Shown: positions 1-6,860, counted from the stretch's first letter. The stretch is 7,900 nt of DNA from CAZSPT01 sp964608895 (GCA_964608895.1 CAZSPT010000035.1:1-7900), one strand, 5' to 3'. Notes: a model not told the origin generated them from the sequence alone. A program made the numbers and translations.

Positions 1-3000
1 CTTTGCTGGAAATCCGCCCGGCGCAGGCGATAATGTTGTCTTCCCGCCAAAGATTCTGACTTTGCTCAAGAATTGAACTAAAAACCAAAACTTCAACTTC
101 TCCGCTTTGGTCTTCAATTTTAGCAAAACACATTGAACCGCCTTTTTTGGTTTGAATCCGTTTAACGGCGGTGATTACCCCGGCAACTCTAATTTCAGTT
201 CCAGCCGGCGAATTTCTTAAATTATCGCAGGCAATCACCAAATCCTCCAGCTTTTCCCGAAATTCCTCAAGAGGATGTTCAGAAATATAAAGACCGAGAT
301 AATTTTTTTCCCAATTAAGCTTTTGGCGCTTGGTCAGCGGCGAAGATTCTTCAAGTTTTAATTTTGACAAACCGACTTCCGGCAAAGAGTCAAAAAGCCC
401 GCTTTGACCGTTGCCGCCATTGCGATTGACTTCCTGAATAAAAGTAGTCAGCCGGTCAAGATTGGCTAACAAAACATTCGGCTCTTCAAGGCTGTCCAAA
501 CAGCCAGATTTAATTAAGGCATCCAAGGAGCGTTTATTTAAATCTTTAGTTTTAACTCGCTTTAGGAAATCCTCTAAATCCTTGAATTTTCCGGCTTCTT
601 CCCGTTCAGTGATAATTGTCTTAACGATATTTTCGCCAAGCCCTTTGACAGCCAAAAAACCAAACCTGATCCGAGGCCGCTCTTTCCGGCTGGCAAGGCT
701 TTCGGCAACAACCGTAAAATTAGAAAAACTTTCATTAATATCCGGCGGAAGAACTTCAATCCCCATCTGGCGGCATTCTTCAACTTCAACATTTATCCGG
801 TCGGAATAATTTTGGTCGGAGGTAAGCAAAGCAGCCATAAATTCAGCCGGATAATTGGCTTTAAGATAGGCGGTTTGATAAGCGATTAAGGCGTAGCAGG
901 CGGCGTGGGAACGGTTAAAACCGTAAGAAGCGAACGGCAGGATAAATTCCCAAATTTTTTGGGCGGTCTTTTCGTCAATCCCGTTTTTGACCATCCCTTT
1001 AATCATTTTAGTCTCCTGCTCGTCCAAAAGTTTCTTGATTTTCTTGCCAACCGCCTTTCGGAGAATATCGGCCTCACCATAGCTAAAGCCGGCCAAATTT
1101 CGGGCAATTTCCAAAAGTTGCTCTTGATAAACGGCGACTCCGTGGGTTTTTTCCAAAATCGGTTCAAGTTTTGGATGAAGATACTTAGGCTTCCGGCGGC
1201 CGTGTTTACCGGCAATATAATCGGGAATATATTCCATCGGTCCGGGACGATAAAGAGCGACCATCGCGATAATATCCTCCAAATTATTCGGAGTAAGCTG
1301 GCGAAGATAACGCTTCATTCCAGCCGACTCAAACTGAAACACTCCAGTCGTCCGGCCGGTCTGAAATAATTTAAAAGTCGGCCGATTATCCAGAGGTATT
1401 TCATCAATATCAATTTTTTTTAAGCGGAGTTTCTCAATAATATTCAAGGTCTGTTCAATAATCGTTAAGTTCTTCAAACCAAGAAAATCCATCTTTAAAA
1501 GCCCGAGACTTTCAACACTGTCCATATCATATTGAACAACGATTGACTGGTCGCCCTGACTGCTGTACTGTCGGGGAGCATAATAGTCCAAGGATTTCGG
1601 GGTAATCACCACCCCGCAAGCATGGGTTGAGGCGTGGCGGACAACCCCTTCCAGCCGTTTAGCAGTGGCAATTAATTTTTTCCCTTTTTCTTCGGCTAAA
1701 ATTTCCCGGAGTTCGGGAACATCTTCCATTGCCTTATCCAAAGAAGTGAACATCGGAATCAGCTTAGCGACTCGATCACAATAATTGTAAGGAAGGCCCA
1801 TCACCCGACCAACATCCCGAATAGCGTTCCGGGCAGCCATTGTTCCAAAGGTGATAATTTGGGCAACTCGATCCTGGCCGTATTTTTCCGCGACATAGCG
1901 CAAGACATCGTCCCGCCGGGTATCGGCAAAATCAGTGTCAATGTCGGGCATTGAAACCCGTTCAGGATTTAAAAACCGCTCAAAAACCAAATCATATTTT
2001 ATCGGGTCAATATTGGTAATTGAAGCGAGATAAGAAACCAGAGAGCCGGCGGCGCTTCCCCGACCCGGACCGACGACCACTCCGTTATTTTTAGCCCAGT
2101 TAATAAAATCAGCGACAATTAAAAAATAACCGGCATAGCCCGTTTTAGCGATTACTGTCAGCTCATACTCCAACCGTTCTTCAACTTCCCGGGTTTTCTT
2201 TGAACCGGGATAGCGCTTGGCCAGCCCTTGACGGCAGAGATCTTTTAGTTGATCGTCCGGCTCTTTTCCATCCGGCAGAGGGAAATCAGGCAAAACAGTC
2301 TTATTCAATTCCAATTCCAGTTGGCAGGCTTCGGCGATTTTTAAAGTATTTTCAATAACTTCGGGGTGATCGGAAAACTTTTCTTTCATTTCATCCGGAG
2401 AGCTGAAAGACAAATCAGTTCCGAGATAAGACATACGATCCTGATCAGCAAGCACTTTTTTTGTCTGAATACAAAGAAGAGCATCTTGAACATAACTGTC
2501 GTCCGGATTAAGATAATGGACATCGTTAGTCGCGATTATCGGAACTTCCATTTCCCGACCAAGCTCAAAAACCTTTTCATTGACTAATTTCTGATAGCTT
2601 AATTTTGGATGGTCCTGAACTTCAAGATAAAAATTTTCCCGACCGAATAACCGCCGATAGCGGTCAATCATTTTCCGGGCACCGGCTAAATCATTATTAA
2701 TAATCAATCGGGGAAGCTCTCCTTGAAGGCAGGCGGTTGAACAAATCAATCCCTGATGATGGCGCTCCAAAAGCTCCCAATCAATCCGGGGTTTGTAATA
2801 AAAACCCTCCAAATAGGCTTGGGTGGTTAATCTGACCAAATTGTGATAGCCTTGCTTATTTTTAGCTAAAAGAACAAGATGATAAGGTCGAGCATCAATC
2901 CTGCTGGTTTTACTTTGACGGCCATTTGGAGCAAGATAAGCCTCCAAGCCGATAATCGGCTTGACTCCGACCTGGCGACATTTACGATAAAACTCAACCG

Positions 3001-3139
3001 CTCCATACATCACTCCATGATCAGTTAGAGCGATGGCCGGCATCTGATAATCTTTAGCTTTAGCCGCCAAATCGTCAATTTTATTCAAACCATCCAAAAT
3101 TGAGTAATGGGAATGGGTATGAAGATGAACAAAAGACAT
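1..3139 (-). CDS. dnaE: DNA polymerase III alpha subunit, replicative polymerase (3' end off window)
   Basis: This gene encodes the catalytic subunit of the replicative DNA polymerase III holoenzyme. About 1,046 codons are present; the C-terminal end lies beyond base 1. Domains in order: an N-terminal PHP domain (residues about 3-210) with HLHTHS at 5-10, TDHG at 39-42, STAC at 134-137 and NDVH at 205-208; the palm with GPGRGSAAGS at 357-366, MPDIDTDF with D399 and D401, and KMDFLGL with D551, which match the E. coli catalytic aspartates 401, 403 and 555; fingers with YRPGPM and the YGFNRSHAA motif; a helix-hairpin-helix region (AVKGLGENIV); a clamp-binding pentapeptide QSGLF at 912-916; and an OB fold (RVAGVITAVKRIQTKKGG) near the edge. 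The start ATG follows AAAGGA at a 7-base spacing. No intein or frameshift was found in the segments read codon by codon. Family identity is certain. It lies 43 bases downstream of the HtrA-like gene and may share its transcript. Confidence 0.97.
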   Translation of the reverse strand, partial: MSFVHLHTHSHYSILDGLNKIDDLAAKAKDYQMPAIALTDHGVMYGAVEFYRKCRQVGVKPIIGLEAYLAPNGRQSKTSRIDARPYHLVLLAKNKQGYHNLVRLTTQAYLEGFYYKPRIDWELLERHHQGLICSTACLQGELPRLIINNDLAGARKMIDRYRRLFGRENFYLEVQDHPKLSYQKLVNEKVFELGREMEVPIIATNDVHYLNPDDSYVQDALLCIQTKKVLADQDRMSYLGTDLSFSSPDEMKEKFSDHPEVIENTLKIAEACQLELELNKTVLPDFPLPDGKEPDDQLKDLCRQGLAKRYPGSKKTREVEERLEYELTVIAKTGYAGYFLIVADFINWAKNNGVVVGPGRGSAAGSLVSYLASITNIDPIKYDLVFERFLNPERVSMPDIDTDFADTRRDDVLRYVAEKYGQDRVAQIITFGTMAARNAIRDVGRVMGLPYNYCDRVAKLIPMFTSLDKAMEDVPELREILAEEKGKKLIATAKRLEGVVRHASTHACGVVITPKSLDYYAPRQYSSQGDQSIVVQYDMDSVESLGLLKMDFLGLKNLTIIEQTLNIIEKLRLKKIDIDEIPLDNRPTFKLFQTGRTTGVFQFESAGMKRYLRQLTPNNLEDIIAMVALYRPGPMEYIPDYIAGKHGRRKPKYLHPKLEPILEKTHGVAVYQEQLLEIARNLAGFSYGEADILRKAVGKKIKKLLDEQETKMIKGMVKNGIDEKTAQKIWEFILPFASYGFNRSHAACYALIAYQTAYLKANYPAEFMAALLTSDQNYSDRINVEVEECRQMGIEVLPPDINESFSNFTVVAESLASRKERPRIRFGFLAVKGLGENIVKTIITEREEAGKFKDLEDFLKRVKTKDLNKRSLDALIKSGCLDSLEEPNVLLANLDRLTTFIQEVNRNGGNGQSGLFDSLPEVGLSKLKLEESSPLTKRQKLNWEKNYLGLYISEHPLEEFREKLEDLVIACDNLRNSPAGTEIRVAGVITAVKRIQTKKGGSMCFAKIEDQSGEVEVLVFSSILEQSQNLWREDNIIACAGRISSK

Positions 3140-3146
3140 AAAAAAA

Positions 3147-3165
3147 TCCTTTATTACCGCCTCCT
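3147..3165 (-). promoter_or_regulatory. Ribosome binding site of dnaE, with a second upstream Shine-Dalgarno
   Basis: AAAGGA at 3147-3152 sits 7 bases before the dnaE ATG and fixes that start. A second, stronger AGGAGG at 3160-3165 lies 20 bases before the ATG, too far for normal initiation, and no start codon sits at proper spacing after it. The second motif may be a standby site or chance. It lies in the 43-base gap after the HtrA-like gene. Confidence 0.7.
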
Positions 3166-3182
3166 GATTTCTTATTTTAGAA

Positions 3183-4271
3183 TTATTTTAACTCCAATTC
3201 AACGACAGTTTCTTGGCCGGCTCGCTCAATCAATAATTCCAAACGATCGCCCGGCCGATAATCATTAAGAAGCTCGGAAAGGCTTTGATAGATGTTTATT
3301 TCAACATCGTCAATTTTCTTGATTAAATCGCCTGATTTTAATTTGGCTTGGGCAGACGAACCTTTTACCGGGGCTCCGTAAATCAAAGCTCCTTTTTCTC
3401 CATAACTTGACAACCCTTTAATTTGGGCTAAATCAAGATAACTAACTCCCAGAACCGGACGGTTAATCTCTTGATTTTTTAAAACCTGCCCGATCACCGA
3501 GTTGAAATAACTACTTGGGACTACTCCGTTCTCAAAAACCAAACCAATAATACCTCCTTCTAAATTTGTTAAAATAGAACCTGGAGAAAAATCAGCCGGC
3601 GGCCGGCTCAAAAAAATCCGTTTATTTAATTCAGAGGCGGTCTGAAGCAAATCTTGGCGATTCTGGAACTGATAACCGATTCTCGTCAGATAAACCGGAG
3701 TCAGGCTGGTGTAAAAAGAAGCAACAACCGCGGTCTGACCGGTGGAAATATCTTTTGAATCTCCCAGCTTGGCGACGGCCAGCCCTTCAGCTTCCTTCAT
3801 TTTGGCGAAAACCGCTCCGGTTGTTTCGTCTAAAATAAAATTGTCAAGCTGATATTCTTTGTTTTGGTAGCCGATTGCCAGATAATCTTTTTGAAAATTT
3901 TTAATCACTTGACAAGTGGTAACAATCCAGCCGTCGGCGGTTAGGACAAATCCCTGGCCAAGAAGTTCGGAATCCAGCCGAGCCTGATAAAAAGGGTCAT
4001 TGGCTTTTTTTGTTTGATAAATTCCAATCAAAGCCGGTAAAAGCTCATTTTCTATCTGGCGAAGCTGAAGATCTTGCTTAACAATAACATTTCGGGGCTG
4101 GTCAATAATAATTTTTCGGTCAACTTTAGTATTGGAAAAATCAATTCGGCCGAAAAACGGAATACTAATTTCCCTGGTTCCGACGAAAAAGTGCCCCAAA
4201 ATGCCTGCTAAAAATCCCAAAATAACCGGAATAATAACCAACCAAACAGTGGTTGAACTGATTTTTTTCAT
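3183..4271 (-). CDS. Membrane-anchored HtrA/DegP-like protein with PDZ domain, probably catalytically dead
   Basis: 362 residues. A signal anchor (about 10-30) is followed by a linker and coil-prone stretch (about 50-85), a trypsin-like fold (about 86-265) and a C-terminal PDZ domain (about 271-362, with RPVLGVSYLD and LKSGDLIKKIDD). The layout and length are those of HtrA/DegS-type S1C proteases, which degrade or sense misfolded proteins outside the membrane. The catalytic residues are not kept: the usual TNNHVV reads TTCQVI with Gln121 at the His position; the usual TDLAVLK reads TGAVFAK with Gly152 at the Asp position; and the GNSGGPL loop is shortened to PGSILTN, leaving Ser232 without its oxyanion-hole context. 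Flanking fold landmarks (GQGFVLTADGWIV, LGDS, NLEGGIIGLV) remain. A pseudo-protease that binds peptides through its PDZ domain is the likeliest reading. The start ATG has only a weak upstream GGAAA. It is last in a five-gene run of envelope proteins, 37 bases after the multi-TM gene. Confidence 0.85.
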   Translation of the reverse strand: MKKISSTTVWLVIIPVILGFLAGILGHFFVGTREISIPFFGRIDFSNTKVDRKIIIDQPRNVIVKQDLQLRQIENELLPALIGIYQTKKANDPFYQARLDSELLGQGFVLTADGWIVTTCQVIKNFQKDYLAIGYQNKEYQLDNFILDETTGAVFAKMKEAEGLAVAKLGDSKDISTGQTAVVASFYTSLTPVYLTRIGYQFQNRQDLLQTASELNKRIFLSRPPADFSPGSILTNLEGGIIGLVFENGVVPSSYFNSVIGQVLKNQEINRPVLGVSYLDLAQIKGLSSYGEKGALIYGAPVKGSSAQAKLKSGDLIKKIDDVEINIYQSLSELLNDYRPGDRLELLIERAGQETVVELELK

Positions 4272-4308
4272 ATTTTTTGATTATTTCCAAATTTCACCGA
4301 TTTTAAAA

Positions 4309-5073
4309 TCAGCTCCAACCGGCGGTCGCCAGCACTAAAATTAAAGCAGCCACGGTGAAGCCGAGATATTGAAACATTCGGCCGGCGCTGAGCTTTTTCC
4401 TTAAGGAAAATCCGGCCAGCGAGCTAAAAAGGTAATAACCGAGGGAAATAACCGCCGCCGAGACATAAAAACTCACCGGTAAAAAAAGCAAGCCGACTAA
4501 CAGTTCCAGAAGAATCAAGCTGATCGCCAAAGAATAAAAAAGATTTATCTTTAATTTAATATTGTCAACTAAAAATTTACTGAATAAAAGAATCAAACTA
4601 ACCAAGCCGACCAGCGTCAAAACTCCCCACCAGGGAAAATTCAAAAAAATGTAGAGATTAAACAAAAAAACCGCCGCCAGAAAAAAAATTATCAAATTAA
4701 TATAGACCATTATATTCTTTAGACTGATTAAAACGCTCCGGGGAGTCTCATAGAAAAAATGGAAAACCGCCTCCAGATAAATAATTGAAACAGCCATCCA
4801 TCCGGCCAAAAATAAATTTAGAAAAAATTTGCTGCTCAATAAAAGGCCAAAGCCGAAGCCGATCGCCAAAAAAAGGGCGGCGTGCCAAAAGAGAAAAAAA
4901 ATCTTTGGGTTTGGAGTCTTTAAATTAAGCAGAAAAAAGAAAATCGCCTGCGAGATAAAACCGACCAACAACAGCCAAAACCAATAATCAGAAAAACCAG
5001 GCAAAAATTTAAAAGCCAAAAAATAACTAATTGGAAAAATTATCGGGAAAAGCCGGATAATCAAAAAAATCAT
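4309..5073 (-). CDS. Polytopic membrane protein of unknown function (8-9 TM)
   Basis: 254 residues, very rich in Phe, Leu and Ile. Hydrophobic segments lie at about 2-24, 30-51, 58-80, 84-107, 122-146, 149-170, 177-200, 202-223 and 234-253. Loops are short; the most polar is ETPRSVLISLKN (109-120), and there is a basic LRKKLSAGR loop at 224-232. I recognise no family motif, and there is no conserved charged residue set that would argue for a transporter. Its ATG lies one base after the stop of the preceding gene, and its strong Shine-Dalgarno sits inside that gene's last codons, so the two are very probably translationally coupled. It ends TGA-TTT-TAA, two in-frame stops separated by one codon. 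The neighbours suggest a role in the envelope with the HtrA-like PDZ protein, by inference only. Confidence 0.85.
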   Translation of the reverse strand: MIFLIIRLFPIIFPISYFLAFKFLPGFSDYWFWLLLVGFISQAIFFFLLNLKTPNPKIFFLFWHAALFLAIGFGFGLLLSSKFFLNLFLAGWMAVSIIYLEAVFHFFYETPRSVLISLKNIMVYINLIIFFLAAVFLFNLYIFLNFPWWGVLTLVGLVSLILLFSKFLVDNIKLKINLFYSLAISLILLELLVGLLFLPVSFYVSAAVISLGYYLFSSLAGFSLRKKLSAGRMFQYLGFTVAALILVLATAGWS

Positions 5074-5074
5074 A

Positions 5075-5542
5075 TTAATCCTCTTCCCTTAAAAATCCTT
5101 TTAATTCTTGAAAAATTTCTTTCAATCCAGAAAGCTCTTCAAGTTTAGCCCGCCGTTCAATTTCAGCCAGCAATAAGACAGCCTCCAGATGTTCATCTTT
5201 AAAATCGCCCGGAGAGCGCAAATCCAGCAGACAAGTTTGAGCGGCTCTGGTTTTAACCGCAAAATCCTGAAAATCATCCTCTGGCGGCGGTTTTGCCGCT
5301 GAAAAATAATCGTCTAAGCAGTCGTTAAATCCCTGAAGATACTGGCGCCGAACCTCAACCGCTTCAAAAACCCCGGCGTCTTTGGAAGCTATTATTCGCT
5401 GGACAGCTTGGCCAGTCGCCTTATAATAACGGCCGAGAAAAAAAATCAAACCGGCCAGAATCGCAAAAATAGCCAAAACACCGACAATAATTTTTTTTGA
5501 AACTTGTTGCTTCAAAGAAACTTCTTCTTCGGAAGAATTCAT
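5075..5542 (-). CDS. Single-pass membrane protein with outer helical domain, unknown function
   Basis: 155 residues. An acidic then basic N-terminus (SSEEEVSLKQQVSKK) precedes one transmembrane helix at about 18-37, followed by RYYK. The remaining roughly 115 residues are charged and predicted helical by eye. With a short N-terminal tail before the helix, the C-terminal part probably faces outside. It has only two cysteines, C75 and C104, which could form a disulfide across two helices. A proline break (KPPPEDD, 84-90) separates the helical halves. I recognise no family; the shape recalls small periplasmic helical-bundle partners of membrane complexes, but that is a guess. It follows the three-TM gene by 28 bases and is coupled to the multi-TM gene after it (1-base gap). 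A weak GGAT about 18 bases upstream is the only ribosome-site candidate for this start. Confidence 0.8.
   Translation of the reverse strand: MNSSEEEVSLKQQVSKKIIVGVLAIFAILAGLIFFLGRYYKATGQAVQRIIASKDAGVFEAVEVRRQYLQGFNDCLDDYFSAAKPPPEDDFQDFAVKTRAAQTCLLDLRSPGDFKDEHLEAVLLLAEIERRAKLEELSGLKEIFQELKGFLREED
5079..5083 (-). promoter_or_regulatory. Shine-Dalgarno of the multi-TM gene, embedded in the upstream coding end
   Basis: GAGGA (within AAGAGGA) ends 5 bases before the ATG at 5073 and overlaps the last Glu and Asp codons of the upstream gene. It supports the chosen start and tight coupling of the pair. Confidence 0.7.
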
Positions 5543-5570
5543 AAGTTAAAATTAATTAATCCAAAACACT

Positions 5571-5909
5571 CTAAACTAAAAAAATTTCTAATAGAACAAT
5601 TGCGGTAAAAATTACTAAAAGAACACCGACAGTAGAAAAAAAGGCGATTAAAGCCGCCCGGTATTTTTTGCCCAGAAAAAAATAGGCCGGCAGGCCGAAA
5701 ACCAAAACAGCCGACAAGCCGACTCCAACAACTAATAAAATCAGAACTGAAACGATTCCAAGAATCAAACTTTTGCTCTCCGGCGGAAACAAAATTTCAG
5801 CCACCAAAAAATAACCGCCAACCAGAAAAACAAAAATCGCTTCAAATAAACCGGCTAAAATTCCCAATTTAATAATTTCCCGGGTTTTTTTTCTCTTACT
5901 TTTAAACAT
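5571..5909 (-). CDS. Small three-TM membrane protein of unknown function
   Basis: 112 residues. A strongly basic N-terminus (KSKRKKTR, 3-10) is followed by three hydrophobic helices at about 14-38, 47-77 and 84-110, with a short FPPESKS loop between the first two and LGKKYR between the second and third. By the positive-inside rule the N-terminus and the second loop are cytoplasmic, so the C-terminus should be outside. I recognise no family. It starts only 3 bases after the stop of the preceding 110-residue gene, which marks them as one transcription unit. No clear Shine-Dalgarno precedes the ATG, so translation may depend on re-initiation from the upstream gene. Confidence 0.78.
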   Translation of the reverse strand: MFKSKRKKTREIIKLGILAGLFEAIFVFLVGGYFLVAEILFPPESKSLILGIVSVLILLVVGVGLSAVLVFGLPAYFFLGKKYRAALIAFFSTVGVLLVIFTAIVLLEIFLV

Positions 5910-5912
5910 CGC

Positions 5913-6245
5913 TTAAAAATTAAATGATTCTTTAAAATTGATTTCCTCCCAATTTTGGCGGTCATGATCCCAGCGATAAGCTTTAAGAAAATAACTGAAT
6001 TCATCCGGAGAATAAAGATATTCCACTTTTGGCCGGGAGCCAATCCTTTTTGAGCCAATTGTTTTTTTATCTAAAACCTTTGGTTGGGAAACAAATTCCA
6101 ATTTCATTAGGCCAAGCGGACCGCTAAAGCGGACGACTTCCTTCTTGCCTTGTTTTTCCGGCGGCAATTCCTCTACTTCAAACTCCAAATCAGGAAAAGC
6201 CGCTTCCAGCCGGCTTTTAAGATTTTCCCATTTTTCAGGAGACAT
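5913..6245 (-). CDS. Small soluble protein of unknown function
   Basis: 110 residues without membrane segments or cysteines. The N-terminal part looks helical (SPEKWENLKSRLEAAF, 2-17), then comes an acidic stretch, then a strand-rich part (VVRFSGPLGLMKLEFV, 37-52; VEYLYSPDEFSYFLKAYRWD, 74-93) ending in an aromatic-rich tail (NWEEINFKESFNF). The segment around FSGPLGLMKLE and LKAYRWD has the look of a conserved small-protein family in candidate-phylum genomes, but I know no function and offer this from memory. It is the first gene after the promoter at 6288-6317 and opens the membrane-protein cassette; the next gene begins 3 bases after its stop. No Shine-Dalgarno is visible before the ATG; the 5' leader there is AT-rich with a CTAAATTTAG palindrome at 6252-6261. 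Confidence 0.78.
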   Translation of the reverse strand: MSPEKWENLKSRLEAAFPDLEFEVEELPPEKQGKKEVVRFSGPLGLMKLEFVSQPKVLDKKTIGSKRIGSRPKVEYLYSPDEFSYFLKAYRWDHDRQNWEEINFKESFNF

Positions 6246-6287
6246 ATTAAACTAAATTTAGCTGAAGATTAAAAACAACTTTTTTTT

Positions 6288-6317
6288 ATTATACAACATT
6301 GGCTAATTCTTTGCCAA
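6288..6317 (-). promoter_or_regulatory. Candidate sigma70-type promoter for the envelope-gene cassette
   Basis: On the minus strand TTGGCA (6312-6317, one mismatch to TTGACA) is separated by 18 bases from a perfect TATAAT (6288-6293). Transcription would begin near 6280, giving a leader of about 35 bases before the ATG at 6245. It starts inside the 3' end of queH, which fits an internal promoter splitting the run of co-directional genes. Confidence 0.6.
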
Positions 6318-6319
6318 TG
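6297..6319 (-). repeat. Perfect inverted repeat across the queH stop codon and promoter
   Basis: The arms CATTGGC and GCCAATG (7 bp, perfect) flank a 9-base centre that holds most of the queH stop region. The left arm contains most of the -35 box; the right arm lies in the promoter spacer. As RNA it would be a short hairpin at the queH end, but no uridine run follows, so a strong intrinsic terminator is unlikely. As DNA it has operator geometry. Which role applies cannot be told from sequence alone. Confidence 0.55.
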
Positions 6320-6851
6320 GCCGACTAAATTCACAACCGCAGTAATCTTGGCGGTAAAAATTATATTTTTTCGCCATCTCCACTGTTTTTTTGCCGACAT
6401 CGTCTTTTTTCCAATCGCCAGCCAAAAAAGACACCTTCACTGCCTCGGCCGTCTTTCGACCTAGCTGATTAATCGCGAAGGCGTCTTTATGGGGGCTAAC
6501 AGCCAAAACGGAGCCAAAAAAATCAAACTGATAGCGGCGAGCAAAGCGAGCGGTTTTTTCAAGCCGCCAGCGATAGCAGCGCCGACAACGTTCGCCTCTT
6601 TCCGGCTCCTGATAAAATCCTTTGACTGTCGCAAGCCATTTTTGATGGTCATAAGGCGCGGCAATAAGCACTTGGCCCGACTTGCTGAAAAATTTTTCCG
6701 CTTCAGTTAATCGACGGTGAAATTCCTTCTTGGGAAAAATATTGGAATTCTCAAAATAGGCTGTCACTGAAAAATCTTTTGACAACCGGCCAATCAAGAA
6801 AGCACTGCAAGGAGCGCAACAAATATGAAACAATAATTTCGGTTTGACCAT
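6303..6851 (-). CDS. queH: Epoxyqueuosine reductase QueH (tRNA queuosine biosynthesis)
   Basis: 182 residues from the ATG at 6851. QueH (formerly DUF208) catalyses the last step of queuosine synthesis, reducing epoxyqueuosine to queuosine at the wobble base of tRNAs with GUN anticodons, in the cytoplasm; it is unrelated in fold to the cobalamin-dependent QueG. The family signatures are complete: HICCAPCS near the start (C11, C12, C15), YFENSNIFPKKEFHRR, the ERCRRCYRWRL motif (C89, C92), SPHKD, and a C-terminal YRQDYCGCEFS (C171, C173). The cysteine pairs fit the metal and iron-sulfur ligands known for the family. Length is normal. A TTG one codon upstream could also be read as a start, but the ATG is preferred. 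It begins 9 bases after the EF-like gene, so the two are probably co-transcribed. Its stop codon sits in an inverted repeat. Confidence 0.93.
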   Translation of the reverse strand: MVKPKLLFHICCAPCSAFLIGRLSKDFSVTAYFENSNIFPKKEFHRRLTEAEKFFSKSGQVLIAAPYDHQKWLATVKGFYQEPERGERCRRCYRWRLEKTARFARRYQFDFFGSVLAVSPHKDAFAINQLGRKTAEAVKVSFLAGDWKKDDVGKKTVEMAKKYNFYRQDYCGCEFSRPLAKN

Positions 6852-6860
6852 CAAAAATTA

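Noticed and set aside
462..2587. Open frames antisense to or out of frame with dnaE (462-809, 905-1369, 1003-1215, 2366-2587)
   Set aside because: They overlap the unbroken dnaE frame, have no family signatures, and show basic, Ser/Arg-rich shadow-like composition.
3183..4271. Calling the HtrA-like gene an active serine protease (degP/htrA)
   Set aside because: The His and Asp positions are Gln and Gly and the GNSGG loop is not present, so activity is not supported.
4303..4311. Possible TGA recoding (genetic code 25 of some candidate phyla), because the multi-TM gene ends in TGA
   Set aside because: No in-frame TGA was found in the other genes, including over 1,000 dnaE codons. Read-through here would add only one Phe before TAA, so this site does not inform the question.
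4132..4338. 68-residue plus-strand open frame over the start of the HtrA-like gene
   Set aside because: It is antisense to the signal anchor and barrel start of the HtrA-like gene and has no supporting signal.
6852..6854. TTG start one codon before the queH ATG
   Set aside because: The adjacent ATG is the simpler start and no ribosome site favours the TTG.
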